Assembly: GCF_029892785.1 (NCBI RefSeq)
Contig: NZ_JARXXA010000002.1
Coordinates: forward strand, 310,001 to 374,000
Reading direction: 5' to 3'
From: Parabacteroides sp. PH5-46
GTDB taxonomy: Bacteria > Bacteroidota > Bacteroidia > Bacteroidales > Tannerellaceae
DNA length: 64,000 bases
Both the position numbers and the translations under genes were made by a program. Below are positions 18,280 to 25,185 of the stretch, in pieces (the stretch's first letter is position 1; each line of letters starts with the position of its first letter). A model generated the notes under the pieces. That model worked only from the letters and a program-made list of their open reading frames with translations. It was not told the DNA's origin and did not search any database.

Positions 18280-20039
18280 TGATTAACCATTCGCATTACG
18301 CGGAGAAGGTTTTCTCCCCAAATCTTTCTGATATCTTGTTCGGTGTAGCCGGCCTGGAGTAGGCGAACGGTAATGTTGATTAGTTCGTTGCTGGCGCGGC
18401 AACCAATTAGCTCTCCGTCTCCGTCGAAATCGGAGCCAATGCCTACGTGGTCTATGCCGGCAACTTCTACGATGTGATTGATGTGGCGAATGGCGTCACT
18501 CAGCGAGGCTTTCTCTTCTTCTTTATTGATAAATCCCTTGTACAAGCAGACTTGTATCACACCTCCGTGAGCGGCTAATGCCTTGATTTGTTCGTCGGAG
18601 AGGTTTCTCGGATGGTCGCATAAAGCGCGAGCCGATGAATGAGAGGTAATAATCGGTTGGCTGCTTTCCTTTAATACATCATAGAAGGTGCTTTCTGCCG
18701 CATGGGAGATATCGATTATCATGCCCAGACGGTTCATTTCTTTGACTACCTCCTTGCCAAACGGGCTGAGTCCGTTCCACTCGGCTTCGCCTCGGGCGGA
18801 ATCACAGATGTCATTACTCCCGTTGTGGCAGAGCGTCATGTAAGAAACGCCCATTTCCTTGAAAAGAGTCAGGTTACGGATGTCTTTTCCGATGGCATAG
18901 CCGTTTTCTATACCCAGGAAGATGGCTTTTTTGTCCAGATGCTTTAGGCGGATCAGGTCGTCTGCCGTATAGGCAATCTCCATCCGTTCGGGGTTCAGTA
19001 GCTCTTGCTTCTTTACCTGTTCGAGACGTTCGATGGCGTATTCGGTAGCTGCTTTCAACGAGGCATCGTCTCTCTTGCCTTGTGGGATGTAAGCCACCAT
19101 AAAGGCGGCATCAATCCGTCCCTCTTCCATGAACGGCAGGTTTACCTTTCCTCCTTCTTTTTCCCCCAGATTGAAAGAACCGGGGAATACCATAGGAGTG
19201 TCCGTATGCGAGTCGATAGTAAGAATCCGTTGGTGTATCTCTTTGGCTTGGCTGAAGCTGCGGGATTCTTCCACGTGATAGCGGAAGAGTTCAAGCATAA
19301 GCTCATCGCCATTGGACGCCATAGCTTCGGGATGCCATTGTACACTAAGGATGGAATATTCGGGATGCTCCATGCCTTCGTTGATCCCGTCCGGAGCAAT
19401 GGCAGTTGAGATAAACTCAGGAGCCGGTTCCGTAATGGCCTGGTGATGGATGGAATTAACTTGGATGTCGGACTCCTTCAGGATCGAACGCAACTTGGTG
19501 TTTCCGTTGATCAGAGTCACGGTATGCGATGGCAGTTCGCGTGCCAGTGTCTGGCTGTGCTTGAGCAATTTCATCTCGCTTCCGGCATAAATGTCCTGAT
19601 AAAGCCCGCCGCCGAAAGCCACATTCATGATCTGATGCCCCCGGCAGATACCCATTATCGGGATTTGGTAATTAAAAGCCAAACGGAGAATAATCAAATC
19701 ATACTCGTCGCGGTAGCTATCTACATCCTGTAATTCGGGGATCGGTTCTTCTCCTAAGTAAAGGGGGTTGATGTCGCTCCCGCCGCTCATTAGCAAGCCA
19801 TCTAGGCCTCTAATGATAGTAGACAGCGCTTTGATGTCTGTTATCACGGGGATCAGGACAGGCGCCCCGCCTGCCATCAGTACGGACTGGACGTAGGTCT
19901 CGGCTATACAAGAAAGTCCGTCTTTCCGATTAGCGGATATTCCTATACGGGGAGGTTGCGATTGCTCCTTTTTGGGGATGAAGTTGTCAACCTCCCTGAA
20001 CAGGGCCTCTACGTTCGGACGACGGACCTTTATATTCAT
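18276..20039 (-). CDS. Fusion of class I glutamine amidotransferase (C26) and membrane dipeptidase (M19)
   Basis: This 587-residue protein joins two hydrolases. Residues 30-255 are a gamma-glutamyl hydrolase/PuuD-like class I amidotransferase with the nucleophile Cys132 in GICRGHQ and His236/Glu238 in QWHPE. Residues 270-585 are an M19 renal-type dipeptidase with zinc ligands His278/Asp280 in DSHTD, Glu378 in LGIENG, His446 in DISHAAES and His467 in TSHSSA, followed by GSDFDGDG. Both active sites look intact. A sensible pairing is removal of a gamma-glutamyl group followed by dipeptide cleavage, as in turnover of glutathione-like or cell-wall peptides (inference). No signal peptide, so cytosolic. 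It lies 10 bp after gyrB in the same direction. Confidence 0.92.
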   Translation of the reverse strand: MNIKVRRPNVEALFREVDNFIPKKEQSQPPRIGISANRKDGLSCIAETYVQSVLMAGGAPVLIPVITDIKALSTIIRGLDGLLMSGGSDINPLYLGEEPIPELQDVDSYRDEYDLIILRLAFNYQIPIMGICRGHQIMNVAFGGGLYQDIYAGSEMKLLKHSQTLARELPSHTVTLINGNTKLRSILKESDIQVNSIHHQAITEPAPEFISTAIAPDGINEGMEHPEYSILSVQWHPEAMASNGDELMLELFRYHVEESRSFSQAKEIHQRILTIDSHTDTPMVFPGSFNLGEKEGGKVNLPFMEEGRIDAAFMVAYIPQGKRDDASLKAATEYAIERLEQVKKQELLNPERMEIAYTADDLIRLKHLDKKAIFLGIENGYAIGKDIRNLTLFKEMGVSYMTLCHNGSNDICDSARGEAEWNGLSPFGKEVVKEMNRLGMIIDISHAAESTFYDVLKESSQPIITSHSSARALCDHPRNLSDEQIKALAAHGGVIQVCLYKGFINKEEEKASLSDAIRHINHIVEVAGIDHVGIGSDFDGDGELIGCRASNELINITVRLLQAGYTEQDIRKIWGENLLRVMRMVNH

Positions 20040-20049
20040 GTTGTTTCTA

Positions 20050-22005
20050 TTATGCGTCTATATTGGCATAGGTTGCATTTTCTTCGATAAACTCGCGGCG
20101 GGGAGCTACTTCTTCACCCATCAACATCGAGAATATCTGGTCTGCTTCCGCTGCGCTTTCAATTGTGATTTGCTTCAGCGTACGGTTCTCCGGGTTCATG
20201 GTTGTATCCCATAACTGATGGTCGTTCATCTCTCCCAAACCTTTGTAGCGCTGGGTGTGAATGCCCGCTTCGCTTCCGCCACCGTATTTGTCGATGAAAG
20301 TCTGGCGCTGCTGTTCCGTCCAGCAATATTCTTCTGCTTTTCCTTTCTTGCATAGGTACAAGGGGGGAGTCGCCAGGTATACATATCCATTGTCTATCAA
20401 TGCACGCATACGACGGAAGAAGAAGGTCAGGATCAATGTGGCGATGTGGCTTCCATCCACGTCGGCATCGGTCATGATGATTACTTTATGATAACGGAGC
20501 TTGCTGAGGTTCAGTTCCTTCGGATCGTCTTCCGTTCCGATAGTGACACCCATGGCGCGGAAGATGTTCTGGATTTCTTCGCTATCGAAGATTTTATGCT
20601 CCATCGCCTTCTCTACGTTCAGGATTTTACCCCGAAGCGGAAGGATTGCCTGGAAGGTACGGTCGCGTCCCTGCTTGGCTGTTCCACCTGCCGAGTCCCC
20701 TTCGACAAGGAATAACTCGCAGTCTTCGGCTACCTTAGACGAACAGTCTGCCAGCTTTCCGGGAAGACCTCCGCCGCTCATAGGCGATTTGCGCTGAACC
20801 AGCTCTCTTGCCTTGCGGGCTGCCTGACGAGCCTGTGCCGCCAGTATTACTTTGTCTACAATGATCTTAGCTTCTTTCGGATGTTCTTCCAGGAAATAAC
20901 CTAAAGCCTCACCTACGGCTTGGTCTACAGCGCCTGTTACTTCGCTGTTACCTAGTTTTGTCTTTGTCTGTCCTTCAAACTGAGGCTCTGCTACCTTGAT
21001 AGAGATAACAGCTGTAAGGCCTTCGCGGAAGTCGTCGCCTTGTATCTCTACTTTGGCTTTTTCCAGTAGCTTGGAGTCTTCAGCGTATTTCTTCAGTGTG
21101 CGGGTTAATCCTCTGCGGAAGCCTGCCAGGTGGGTTCCTCCCTCGATGGTGTTGATGTCGTTTACATACGAGTAGACACTTTCGTTGTACGAAGTGTTGT
21201 ATGTCATGGCTACTTCAACCGGTACGCCTTGTTTTTCGGTTACAATGTGGATTACATCTCCGATCAGCTTTTCTTTGGCGCGATCTATGTAACGGACAAA
21301 CTCTTTCAAGCCTTCGTCAGACATAAATACCTCTGTCCGGAACGTGCCGTCTTCTTTTGTCACGCGTTTGTCGGTAAGTGTCAGCTTAACTCCTGCGTTC
21401 AGGAAAGCCAACTCGCGCAAACGGGTTGCCAGTATGTCGTAGCGATATTCTGTTACAATGAAAATAGTATCGTCCGGTTTAAAGGAAATAGTAGTTCCGG
21501 TAGTATCTGAATCTCCAATCACCGTTAATTCAGATGTGGGGTGCCCACACGAAAACTCCTGCATGTATATTTTGCCTTCGCGGCGAACTTCTGCTCTTAA
21601 GTAGGTGGAAAGTGCATTCACACAAGATACACCTACCCCGTGCAAACCTCCGGAAACTTTGTAGCTTCCTTTGTCAAATTTTCCTCCGGCGTGTAAAACG
21701 GTCAATACAACTTCCAGTGCGGATTTGCCTTCTTTTTCGTGCATACCTACCGGGATACCGCGACCGTCGTCTACTACTGTAATGGAATTGTCTTCGTTAA
21801 TGGTGACATCAATATTGGAGCAATACCCGGCGAGGGCTTCGTCAATAGAGTTGTCTACTACTTCGTACACTAAGTGGTGCAGACCTTTTTCGCTGATGTC
21901 GCCAATGTACATCGCCGGTCTTTTACGTACAGCTTCTAATCCTTCGAGTACCTGGATGCTATCTGCTGAATAATCGCCGTTAGTGTTTTTTATTTCCTCA
22001 CTCAT
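20050..22005 (-). CDS. gyrB: DNA gyrase subunit B
   Basis: This 651-residue protein is the ATPase and toprim subunit of gyrase, which introduces negative supercoils with GyrA. The GHKL ATP site shows YEVVDNSIDEALAG (Glu48, Asn52) and GGLHGVGVSCVNALS. The toprim domain shows LVEGDSAGGTAKQGRD and MTDADVDGSHI, the metal-binding acids. The C-terminus ends in RRRFIEENA-type sequence (PRREFIEENATYANIDA). Length fits a Bacteroidetes GyrB without the enterobacterial insert. A -7 box, TATCTTTG on the minus strand at 22059-22066, gives it its own promoter, behind a long hairpin that closes the tRNA/rpsT unit. Confidence 0.98.
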   Translation of the reverse strand: MSEEIKNTNGDYSADSIQVLEGLEAVRKRPAMYIGDISEKGLHHLVYEVVDNSIDEALAGYCSNIDVTINEDNSITVVDDGRGIPVGMHEKEGKSALEVVLTVLHAGGKFDKGSYKVSGGLHGVGVSCVNALSTYLRAEVRREGKIYMQEFSCGHPTSELTVIGDSDTTGTTISFKPDDTIFIVTEYRYDILATRLRELAFLNAGVKLTLTDKRVTKEDGTFRTEVFMSDEGLKEFVRYIDRAKEKLIGDVIHIVTEKQGVPVEVAMTYNTSYNESVYSYVNDINTIEGGTHLAGFRRGLTRTLKKYAEDSKLLEKAKVEIQGDDFREGLTAVISIKVAEPQFEGQTKTKLGNSEVTGAVDQAVGEALGYFLEEHPKEAKIIVDKVILAAQARQAARKARELVQRKSPMSGGGLPGKLADCSSKVAEDCELFLVEGDSAGGTAKQGRDRTFQAILPLRGKILNVEKAMEHKIFDSEEIQNIFRAMGVTIGTEDDPKELNLSKLRYHKVIIMTDADVDGSHIATLILTFFFRRMRALIDNGYVYLATPPLYLCKKGKAEEYCWTEQQRQTFIDKYGGGSEAGIHTQRYKGLGEMNDHQLWDTTMNPENRTLKQITIESAAEADQIFSMLMGEEVAPRREFIEENATYANIDA

Positions 22006-22058
22006 ATATGTTTAACTTGTTTGAAATCAATATTTGCAATGGTTTTTGAAAAACCTAA

Positions 22059-22066
22059 CAAAGATA
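22059..22066 (-). promoter_or_regulatory. -7 box of gyrB
   Basis: The minus strand reads TATCTTTG, matching TAnnTTTG. The transcript would begin near 22052, about 47 bases before the gyrB ATG at 22005. Confidence 0.6.
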
Positions 22067-22075
22067 CAAAAAAAT

Positions 22076-22152
22076 AATGAAGAATGAGGAATGAAGAACG
22101 AAAGAATATTTGTTGCTGTTTATTCTTCGTTCTTCATTCCTCATTCTTCATT
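22076..22152 (-). terminator. Long 32-bp hairpin between tRNA-Glu and gyrB
   Basis: The left arm (22076-22108) starts AATGAAGAATGAGGAATG. The right arm (22121-22152) ends TCCTCATTCTTCATT. They pair over 32 bp with a single bulged A and a 12-base loop. It lacks a T-run, but it sits where the tRNA/rpsT transcript should end. The GAATGA-type sequence resembles dispersed repeats common in Bacteroidales intergenic DNA. Confidence 0.6.
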
Positions 22153-22157
22153 TGAAG

Positions 22158-22229
22158 TAGCCCATAGGGGAATCGAACCCCTCTTTCAAGAATGAAAATC
22201 TTGCGTCCTAACCGATAGACGAATGGGCC
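22158..22229 (-). tRNA. tRNA-Glu (UUC), copy without encoded CCA
   Basis: The minus strand reads GGCCCATTCGTCTATCGG at the 5' end, with anticodon stem CAAGA/TCTTG and loop TTTTCAT (anticodon TTC). The T-arm is GAGGGGTTCGATTCCCCT and the acceptor closes with ATGGGCT plus discriminator A. The next bases are CTT, so CCA is not encoded. The 72-nt body is identical to the copy at 22581-22655. Confidence 0.95.
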
Positions 22230-22238
22230 ATAGGTGAA

Positions 22239-22264
22239 AAAGCCGGGCTAATTAGTCCGGCTTT
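22239..22264 (-). terminator. Hairpin after rpsT
   Basis: AAAGCCGGGCTAA is followed by TTAGTCCGGCTTT, forming a stem with one G-T pair and almost no loop, and ending in T-runs on both strands. It lies between the rpsT stop (22296) and the second tRNA-Glu. It may be an intrinsic terminator or a processing hairpin separating rpsT mRNA from the tRNA. Confidence 0.65.
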
Positions 22265-22295
22265 CCTATATCTTTATAGCTACCTTCTTGGTCTC

Positions 22296-22550
22296 TTACG
22301 CGAGAGCATTCACGAACTTCGCCAACTTGGATTTCAGGTTAGCAGCTTTGTTCTTGTGAATGATGTTCTTTTTAGCCAGCCTGTCTAACATAGAGCATAC
22401 TTTAGGATATAAAGCCTGAGCTTCGGCCTTTTCCTGGGTAGCACGCAATTTACGAACTGCATTTCTAGCAGTTTTTGCATAATATCTGTTATGCAAACGT
22501 CTTGCGTTTGTCTGTCTGATTCTTTTTAATGCTGATTTGTGATTTGCCAT
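22296..22550 (-). CDS. rpsT: 30S ribosomal protein S20
   Basis: This 84-residue, highly basic protein starts [18 protein letters not shown], the conserved S20 N-terminus, and continues as long helices with [19 protein letters not shown] at the end. S20 binds 16S rRNA early in 30S assembly. The gene sits between two identical tRNA-Glu genes on the same strand, 30 bp after the first. The shared promoter is at 22714-22744. This makes rpsT expression part of a tRNA-containing transcript. Confidence 0.98.
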   Translation of the reverse strand: MANHKSALKRIRQTNARRLHNRYYAKTARNAVRKLRATQEKAEAQALYPKVCSMLDRLAKKNIIHKNKAANLKSKLAKFVNALA

Positions 22551-22580
22551 TTCTTAGCTATCTTATTTTTTAATTCAATT

Positions 22581-22655
22581 TGGTAGCCCATAGGGGAATC
22601 GAACCCCTCTTTCAAGAATGAAAATCTTGCGTCCTAACCGATAGACGAATGGGCC
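22581..22655 (-). tRNA. tRNA-Glu (UUC), copy with encoded CCA
   Basis: The body at 22584-22655 is identical to the copy at 22158-22229 (anticodon TTC). Here the minus strand continues ACCA, so the CCA end is encoded (22581-22583). It is the first gene behind the promoter at 22714-22744. Confidence 0.95.
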
Positions 22656-22713
22656 AACATGTGAAAGTTCTCACTTTCTGCGTTTAAAGACTCCTATTTC
22701 TCAAACGCGAGTG

Positions 22714-22744
22714 CAAAGATAGGTCTTCCTGGGAAACTACCAAA
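22714..22744 (-). promoter_or_regulatory. Promoter of the tRNA-Glu/rpsT unit
   Basis: The minus strand has TTTG at 22741-22744, a 19-bp spacer and TATCTTTG at 22714-22721. This is a full match to the Bacteroidetes consensus TTTG-(19-21)-TAnnTTTG. The start point is near 22707, 52 bases before tRNA-Glu. Confidence 0.8.
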
Positions 22745-22785
22745 ACATTTTACAGAAAAATTAAATTATGTTTGCGTTTTAACAT

Positions 22786-23175
22786 CTATTTAGAGGCGAT
22801 GTTGTCCAGGTGAATATCCAGGGCTTTTACTGAAATGTTGATCTCCCAGATGCATAAACAAAGGGAAGCGGCCAGTAAAATAAGCCCGACACCGAATATC
22901 CAGACTGCCGTATTAATGAATGATACGTAGAAAAAGAACATGGAAACAACACTGAAAAGCAAGCTTAAAGCCCCCAGTATCTGCATGCCGCGTATTAAAT
23001 AGAGCCTTCTCCTGAGGTTGGCAATCTGTGCAGCATCCCGGGGGTCACGCGTTTGCTCGTGTTTGTCTTTTAATGCGCGAACGACACTGGCATACGACAA
23101 AAAACGATTGGTATATGCCAGCAAAATTAGTGAAATAGCTGAAAACAGCAACGAGGGGGTGGCCAGTTCTAACAT
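22786..23175 (-). CDS. DUF2721 membrane protein
   Basis: The ATG at 23175 gives MLELATPSLLFSAISLILLAYTNRFL, the usual DUF2721 start, and a 129-residue protein. An upstream ATG at 23238 would run through a palindrome array and is rejected. There are three membrane helices: about 7-25, then two after the basic loop containing ANLRRRLYLIRGMQ (ILGALSLLFSVVSMFFFYV and TAVWIFGVGLILLAASLCLCIW). The function of the family is unknown. It is divergent from recO and shares with it the 22-bp palindrome array at 23218-23299. Confidence 0.85.
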   Translation of the reverse strand: MLELATPSLLFSAISLILLAYTNRFLSYASVVRALKDKHEQTRDPRDAAQIANLRRRLYLIRGMQILGALSLLFSVVSMFFFYVSFINTAVWIFGVGLILLAASLCLCIWEINISVKALDIHLDNIASK

Positions 23176-23217
23176 AATGTGTGTTTTGATGAGTTGTTTT
23201 TTATATAACAAATAAAG

Positions 23218-23299
23218 TCCCACAGTTGTTGAACTCATGTTCTACATATGTAGAATTCATGTTCAACAATTGTAGAACATGAGTTCAACAACTGTGGGA
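23218..23299. repeat. Array of four palindromes with exact 22-bp spacing (copy A)
   Basis: Four ACANNTGT dyads have centres at 23225.5, 23247.5, 23269.5 and 23291.5, exactly 22 bp apart. Between them lie GAACNNNNGTTC-type dyads centred at 23236.5, 23258.5 and 23280.5, so symmetry alternates every 11 bp. The element is bounded by TCCCACA (23218) and its inverse TGTGGGA (ending 23299), 82 bp in all. It lies between the divergent DUF2721 and recO genes and ends 14 bp before the recO -7 box. A relative with the same length and ends is at 55435-55516. Confidence 0.9.
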
Positions 23300-23312
23300 T
23301 TTTAAAATTGTT

Positions 23313-23320
23313 TACCTTTG
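23313..23320 (+). promoter_or_regulatory. -7 box of recO
   Basis: TACCTTTG matches TAnnTTTG. The predicted start near 23327 leaves 14 bases before the ATG at 23341 and lies downstream of the longer in-frame start at 23308, which supports the shorter protein. The -33 region falls inside the palindrome array. Confidence 0.65.
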
Positions 23321-23340
23321 TATGCAACAACAATGTAAGT

Positions 23341-24066
23341 ATGCTAAGTAAAACGCGCGGTATCGTCCTTCATTCTATTCCTTATAATGATACATATTCT
23401 ATTATATATATGTACACGGAAGCCTTTGGACGTGCTTCTTACCTGGTGGCACGTGGCAGAGGGAAGAAGACTGCCGTTTCAAAGGCTCTCTTTATGCCGC
23501 TTTCTGTCTTGGATATGGAGGTGGAGCATCAGAATAAACGCGATCTGCACCGGATACGCGAAACCAAGCTCTGCTACCCGCTGACTCAGCTATCCTGCGA
23601 CCCTGTGAAGAATGTACTGGCCTTATTTATTGCCGAAGTTTTATTTCGTGTAGTGAAAGAAACAGAGCCTGATGCCCGGCTTTTCGATTACCTGTACCGC
23701 TCTATCTACGTGTTGGAAATTTCCGAAGGAGGGGTGGCTAATTATCACCTGGTTTTCTTGTTGCATCTGCTTAGTTATCTAGGAGTATTTCCCAATGTGG
23801 ACTCCTATATTGAAGGCTATTATTTCGATATGCAAAACGGCGTATTTGTCGATCGCCCCCCCATGCATCGCCATTACCTGAGCCGCGAAGAGAGCCAAAT
23901 CTTCTCCCGCCTGTTTAAGATAAGCTATGAAAACATGTCACTCTACGCCTTCTCCCGCCAAGACCGCGTAAACATCCTGCACCGCATCCTGACATACTAT
24001 CGCCTGCACCTCCCCGAAATACCCGAAATCAAATCAATCGCCATCCTACAGACCCTTTTCGAGTAA
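23341..24066 (+). CDS. recO: DNA repair protein RecO
   Basis: This 241-residue protein starts MLSKTRGIVLHSIPYNDTYSIIYMYTE, the typical RecO N-terminal OB-fold. It continues with the helical C-terminal domain (RLFDYLYRSIYVLE; HLLSYLGVFPNVDSY). RecO works with RecR and RecF to load RecA on single-stranded gaps covered by SSB. The longer in-frame start at 23308 is rejected because the -7 box lies at 23313-23320. The zinc-finger cysteines of some RecO proteins are absent, which is usual in Bacteroidetes as far as I know. It stands alone, with tRNA-Arg 69 bp downstream. Confidence 0.93.
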   Translation: MLSKTRGIVLHSIPYNDTYSIIYMYTEAFGRASYLVARGRGKKTAVSKALFMPLSVLDMEVEHQNKRDLHRIRETKLCYPLTQLSCDPVKNVLALFIAEVLFRVVKETEPDARLFDYLYRSIYVLEISEGGVANYHLVFLLHLLSYLGVFPNVDSYIEGYYFDMQNGVFVDRPPMHRHYLSREESQIFSRLFKISYENMSLYAFSRQDRVNILHRILTYYRLHLPEIPEIKSIAILQTLFE

Positions 24067-24088
24067 CAAAGGGAAAAATGCCTGAACA

Positions 24089-24120
24089 CTTGTCAATCTG
24101 CCAAAAAGATTATACTTTTG
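24089..24120 (+). promoter_or_regulatory. Promoter of tRNA-Arg
   Basis: CTTG (24089-24092), a 20-bp spacer and TACTTTTG (24113-24120) fit the consensus with one mismatch in the -33 box. The start point would be near 24127, nine bases before the tRNA. Confidence 0.7.
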
Positions 24121-24135
24121 CACACCATAAAATAG

Positions 24136-24207
24136 GCCCCTGTAGTTCAACGGATAGAATAGATGTTTCCTAAACATTAGATAGCAGTTCGATTCTGCTC
24201 GGGGGTA
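24136..24207 (+). tRNA. tRNA-Arg (CCU)
   Basis: The 72-nt cloverleaf starts GCCCCTGTAGTTCAACGG. The anticodon stem-loop is GATGTTTCCTAAACATT with anticodon CCT. The T-arm is GCAGTTCGATTCTGC and the acceptor ends CGGGGGTA. CCA is not encoded. A run of seven T starts two bases after the end and may act as terminator. The HigBA pair starts just beyond it. Confidence 0.94.
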
Positions 24208-24248
24208 CTTTTTTTCTTCTGTTTGCTTAACTGATGGGACTACTGATA

Positions 24249-24614
24249 TTATACTCCTAAGACTATATCGGAATCAATATTAAGTTTTTTGCTGATTTCA
24301 CGAGCTATATTCAATGTGGGGTCTGCTTTTCCTGTAAGATATTCACTAACACGGGAAGGGCTAACGCCAATAATTTCAGATAGTTTTTTTTGGGTAAGGT
24401 TCATTTCAAACATACGTAGCTTCATAACCTCTGCTAATGAGGGTTTTTTGATATTATAGAATTCCTTTTCAAAAGAAACAATCATATCAGTAAGAAAGTC
24501 AAGCTCAATATATTCTTTGCTTGTTTTTGGAGTCGTATCATTTACTATTTCTACAAGTTCATCTATCCTTGCCAAAATAGCTTTGTACTCTGTTTCTTTT
24601 TTTATAGTTCTCAT
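24249..24614 (-). CDS. HigA-type antitoxin with helix-turn-helix
   Basis: This 121-residue protein has a C-terminal HTH-XRE domain (about 60-115: LRMFEMNLTQKKLSEIIGVSPSRVSEYL). In HigA-like antitoxins this domain binds the operator, while the N-terminal helices (about 1-55) hold the toxin. It follows the toxin gene by 6 bp, so the order is toxin first, as in higBA loci. Autorepression of the promoter near 24934 is expected from the family. The gene is AT-rich compared with its neighbours, which fits recent acquisition beside tRNA-Arg. Confidence 0.88.
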   Translation of the reverse strand: MRTIKKETEYKAILARIDELVEIVNDTTPKTSKEYIELDFLTDMIVSFEKEFYNIKKPSLAEVMKLRMFEMNLTQKKLSEIIGVSPSRVSEYLTGKADPTLNIAREISKKLNIDSDIVLGV

Positions 24615-24620
24615 AATCTT

Positions 24621-24917
24621 TTACACTTTAGAACAATCTTTTATTTTATCATAATCGCTATGAGGACAGATATGCCGTATGTAAACAATTTTAGGCGTAA
24701 ATAATATTAATGCAATCAGCCTATATGTGTTACCTTTTATATTGAATACATATCTTTTGTTGCCTACAGAATCAATACTGTTAAACATTGCTTTCGCATC
24801 TGCAAAACAATCCCATTCCGCTTTTTCTACTTTTGAATACCAGCTATCTAATGCTACTTTCGAGTCATTATAAGTGCGAGTGAACTCTTCTATGCAACTA
24901 TATGCTATTATTCTCAC
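24621..24917 (-). CDS. HigB-type mRNA interferase toxin
   Basis: This 98-residue RelE-superfamily protein matches the HigB toxin family: an N-terminal helix with WYSKVEKAEWDCFADAKAMF, then NKRYVFNIKGNTYRLIALI and the C-terminal strand KIVYIRHICPHSDYDKI. HigB toxins cut mRNA at the ribosome. The His in IRHICPHSDYD and the Arg/Lys in the strand are candidate catalytic residues. It is first in a two-gene operon with its antitoxin 6 bp later. The -7 box TACATTTG at 24934-24941 on the minus strand gives a leader of about ten bases. Confidence 0.88.
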   Translation of the reverse strand: MRIIAYSCIEEFTRTYNDSKVALDSWYSKVEKAEWDCFADAKAMFNSIDSVGNKRYVFNIKGNTYRLIALILFTPKIVYIRHICPHSDYDKIKDCSKV

Positions 24918-24933
24918 TGTTTACGTATTTATG

Positions 24934-24941
24934 CAAATGTA
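24934..24941 (-). promoter_or_regulatory. -7 box of the higBA operon
   Basis: The minus strand reads TACATTTG, matching TAnnTTTG, with a predicted start near 24927, ten bases before the toxin ATG. Confidence 0.6.
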
Positions 24942-25030
24942 TGAATAAAAATCTAAATATCAAAATTGAATTCTAAAATATAGATTTTGTTTTTGGTCTT
25001 CTCAACTCTTGCTTTTTTGATAAAAGATGT

Positions 25031-25071
25031 GTTTTTTCGTCTTTATTGTATGTTTTTTCGTTTTTAATATA
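25031..25071 (+). repeat. Two direct repeats 21 bp apart upstream of a TonB receptor
   Basis: GTTTTTTCGTCTTTATTGTA (25031-25050) recurs at 25052-25071 with 17 of 20 bases identical. The 21-bp offset is two DNA turns. The copies lie 30-70 bp before the -7 box at 25103 and so could be operator sites for an activator or repressor. Confidence 0.6.
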
Positions 25072-25102
25072 CTTGCAGATCGTGTTTTATCCAATTATCG
25101 TT

Positions 25103-25110
25103 TATATTTG
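25103..25110 (+). promoter_or_regulatory. -7 box of the TonB receptor operon
   Basis: TATATTTG matches TAnnTTTG. The start point would be near 25117, leaving a leader of about 70 bases. No riboswitch-like fold is recognisable in that leader. Confidence 0.6.
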
Positions 25111-25185
25111 TAGCATGAATTATGAAAAACGTGTTACTGGATGTTTGTGAGAAATTGATATGAAATCTATAAATTGAAAAACGAA

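Noticed and set aside
18274-18288. GGTTAATGATTAACC as a terminator or operator
   Set aside because: It is only the overlap of two stop codons and their flanking codons; too short and AT-rich to terminate.
22158-22655. Attachment-site duplication by an integrated element
   Set aside because: The two tRNA-Glu genes are complete and enclose only rpsT, a normal ribosomal gene with no mobile genes.
23175-23238. Longer start of the DUF2721 gene and of recO (23308)
   Set aside because: Both extensions run through the palindrome array or the -7 box; family N-termini match the shorter starts.
25111-25185. Cobalamin or other riboswitch before the TonB receptor
   Set aside because: The leader is only about 70 bases and shows no conserved riboswitch core.
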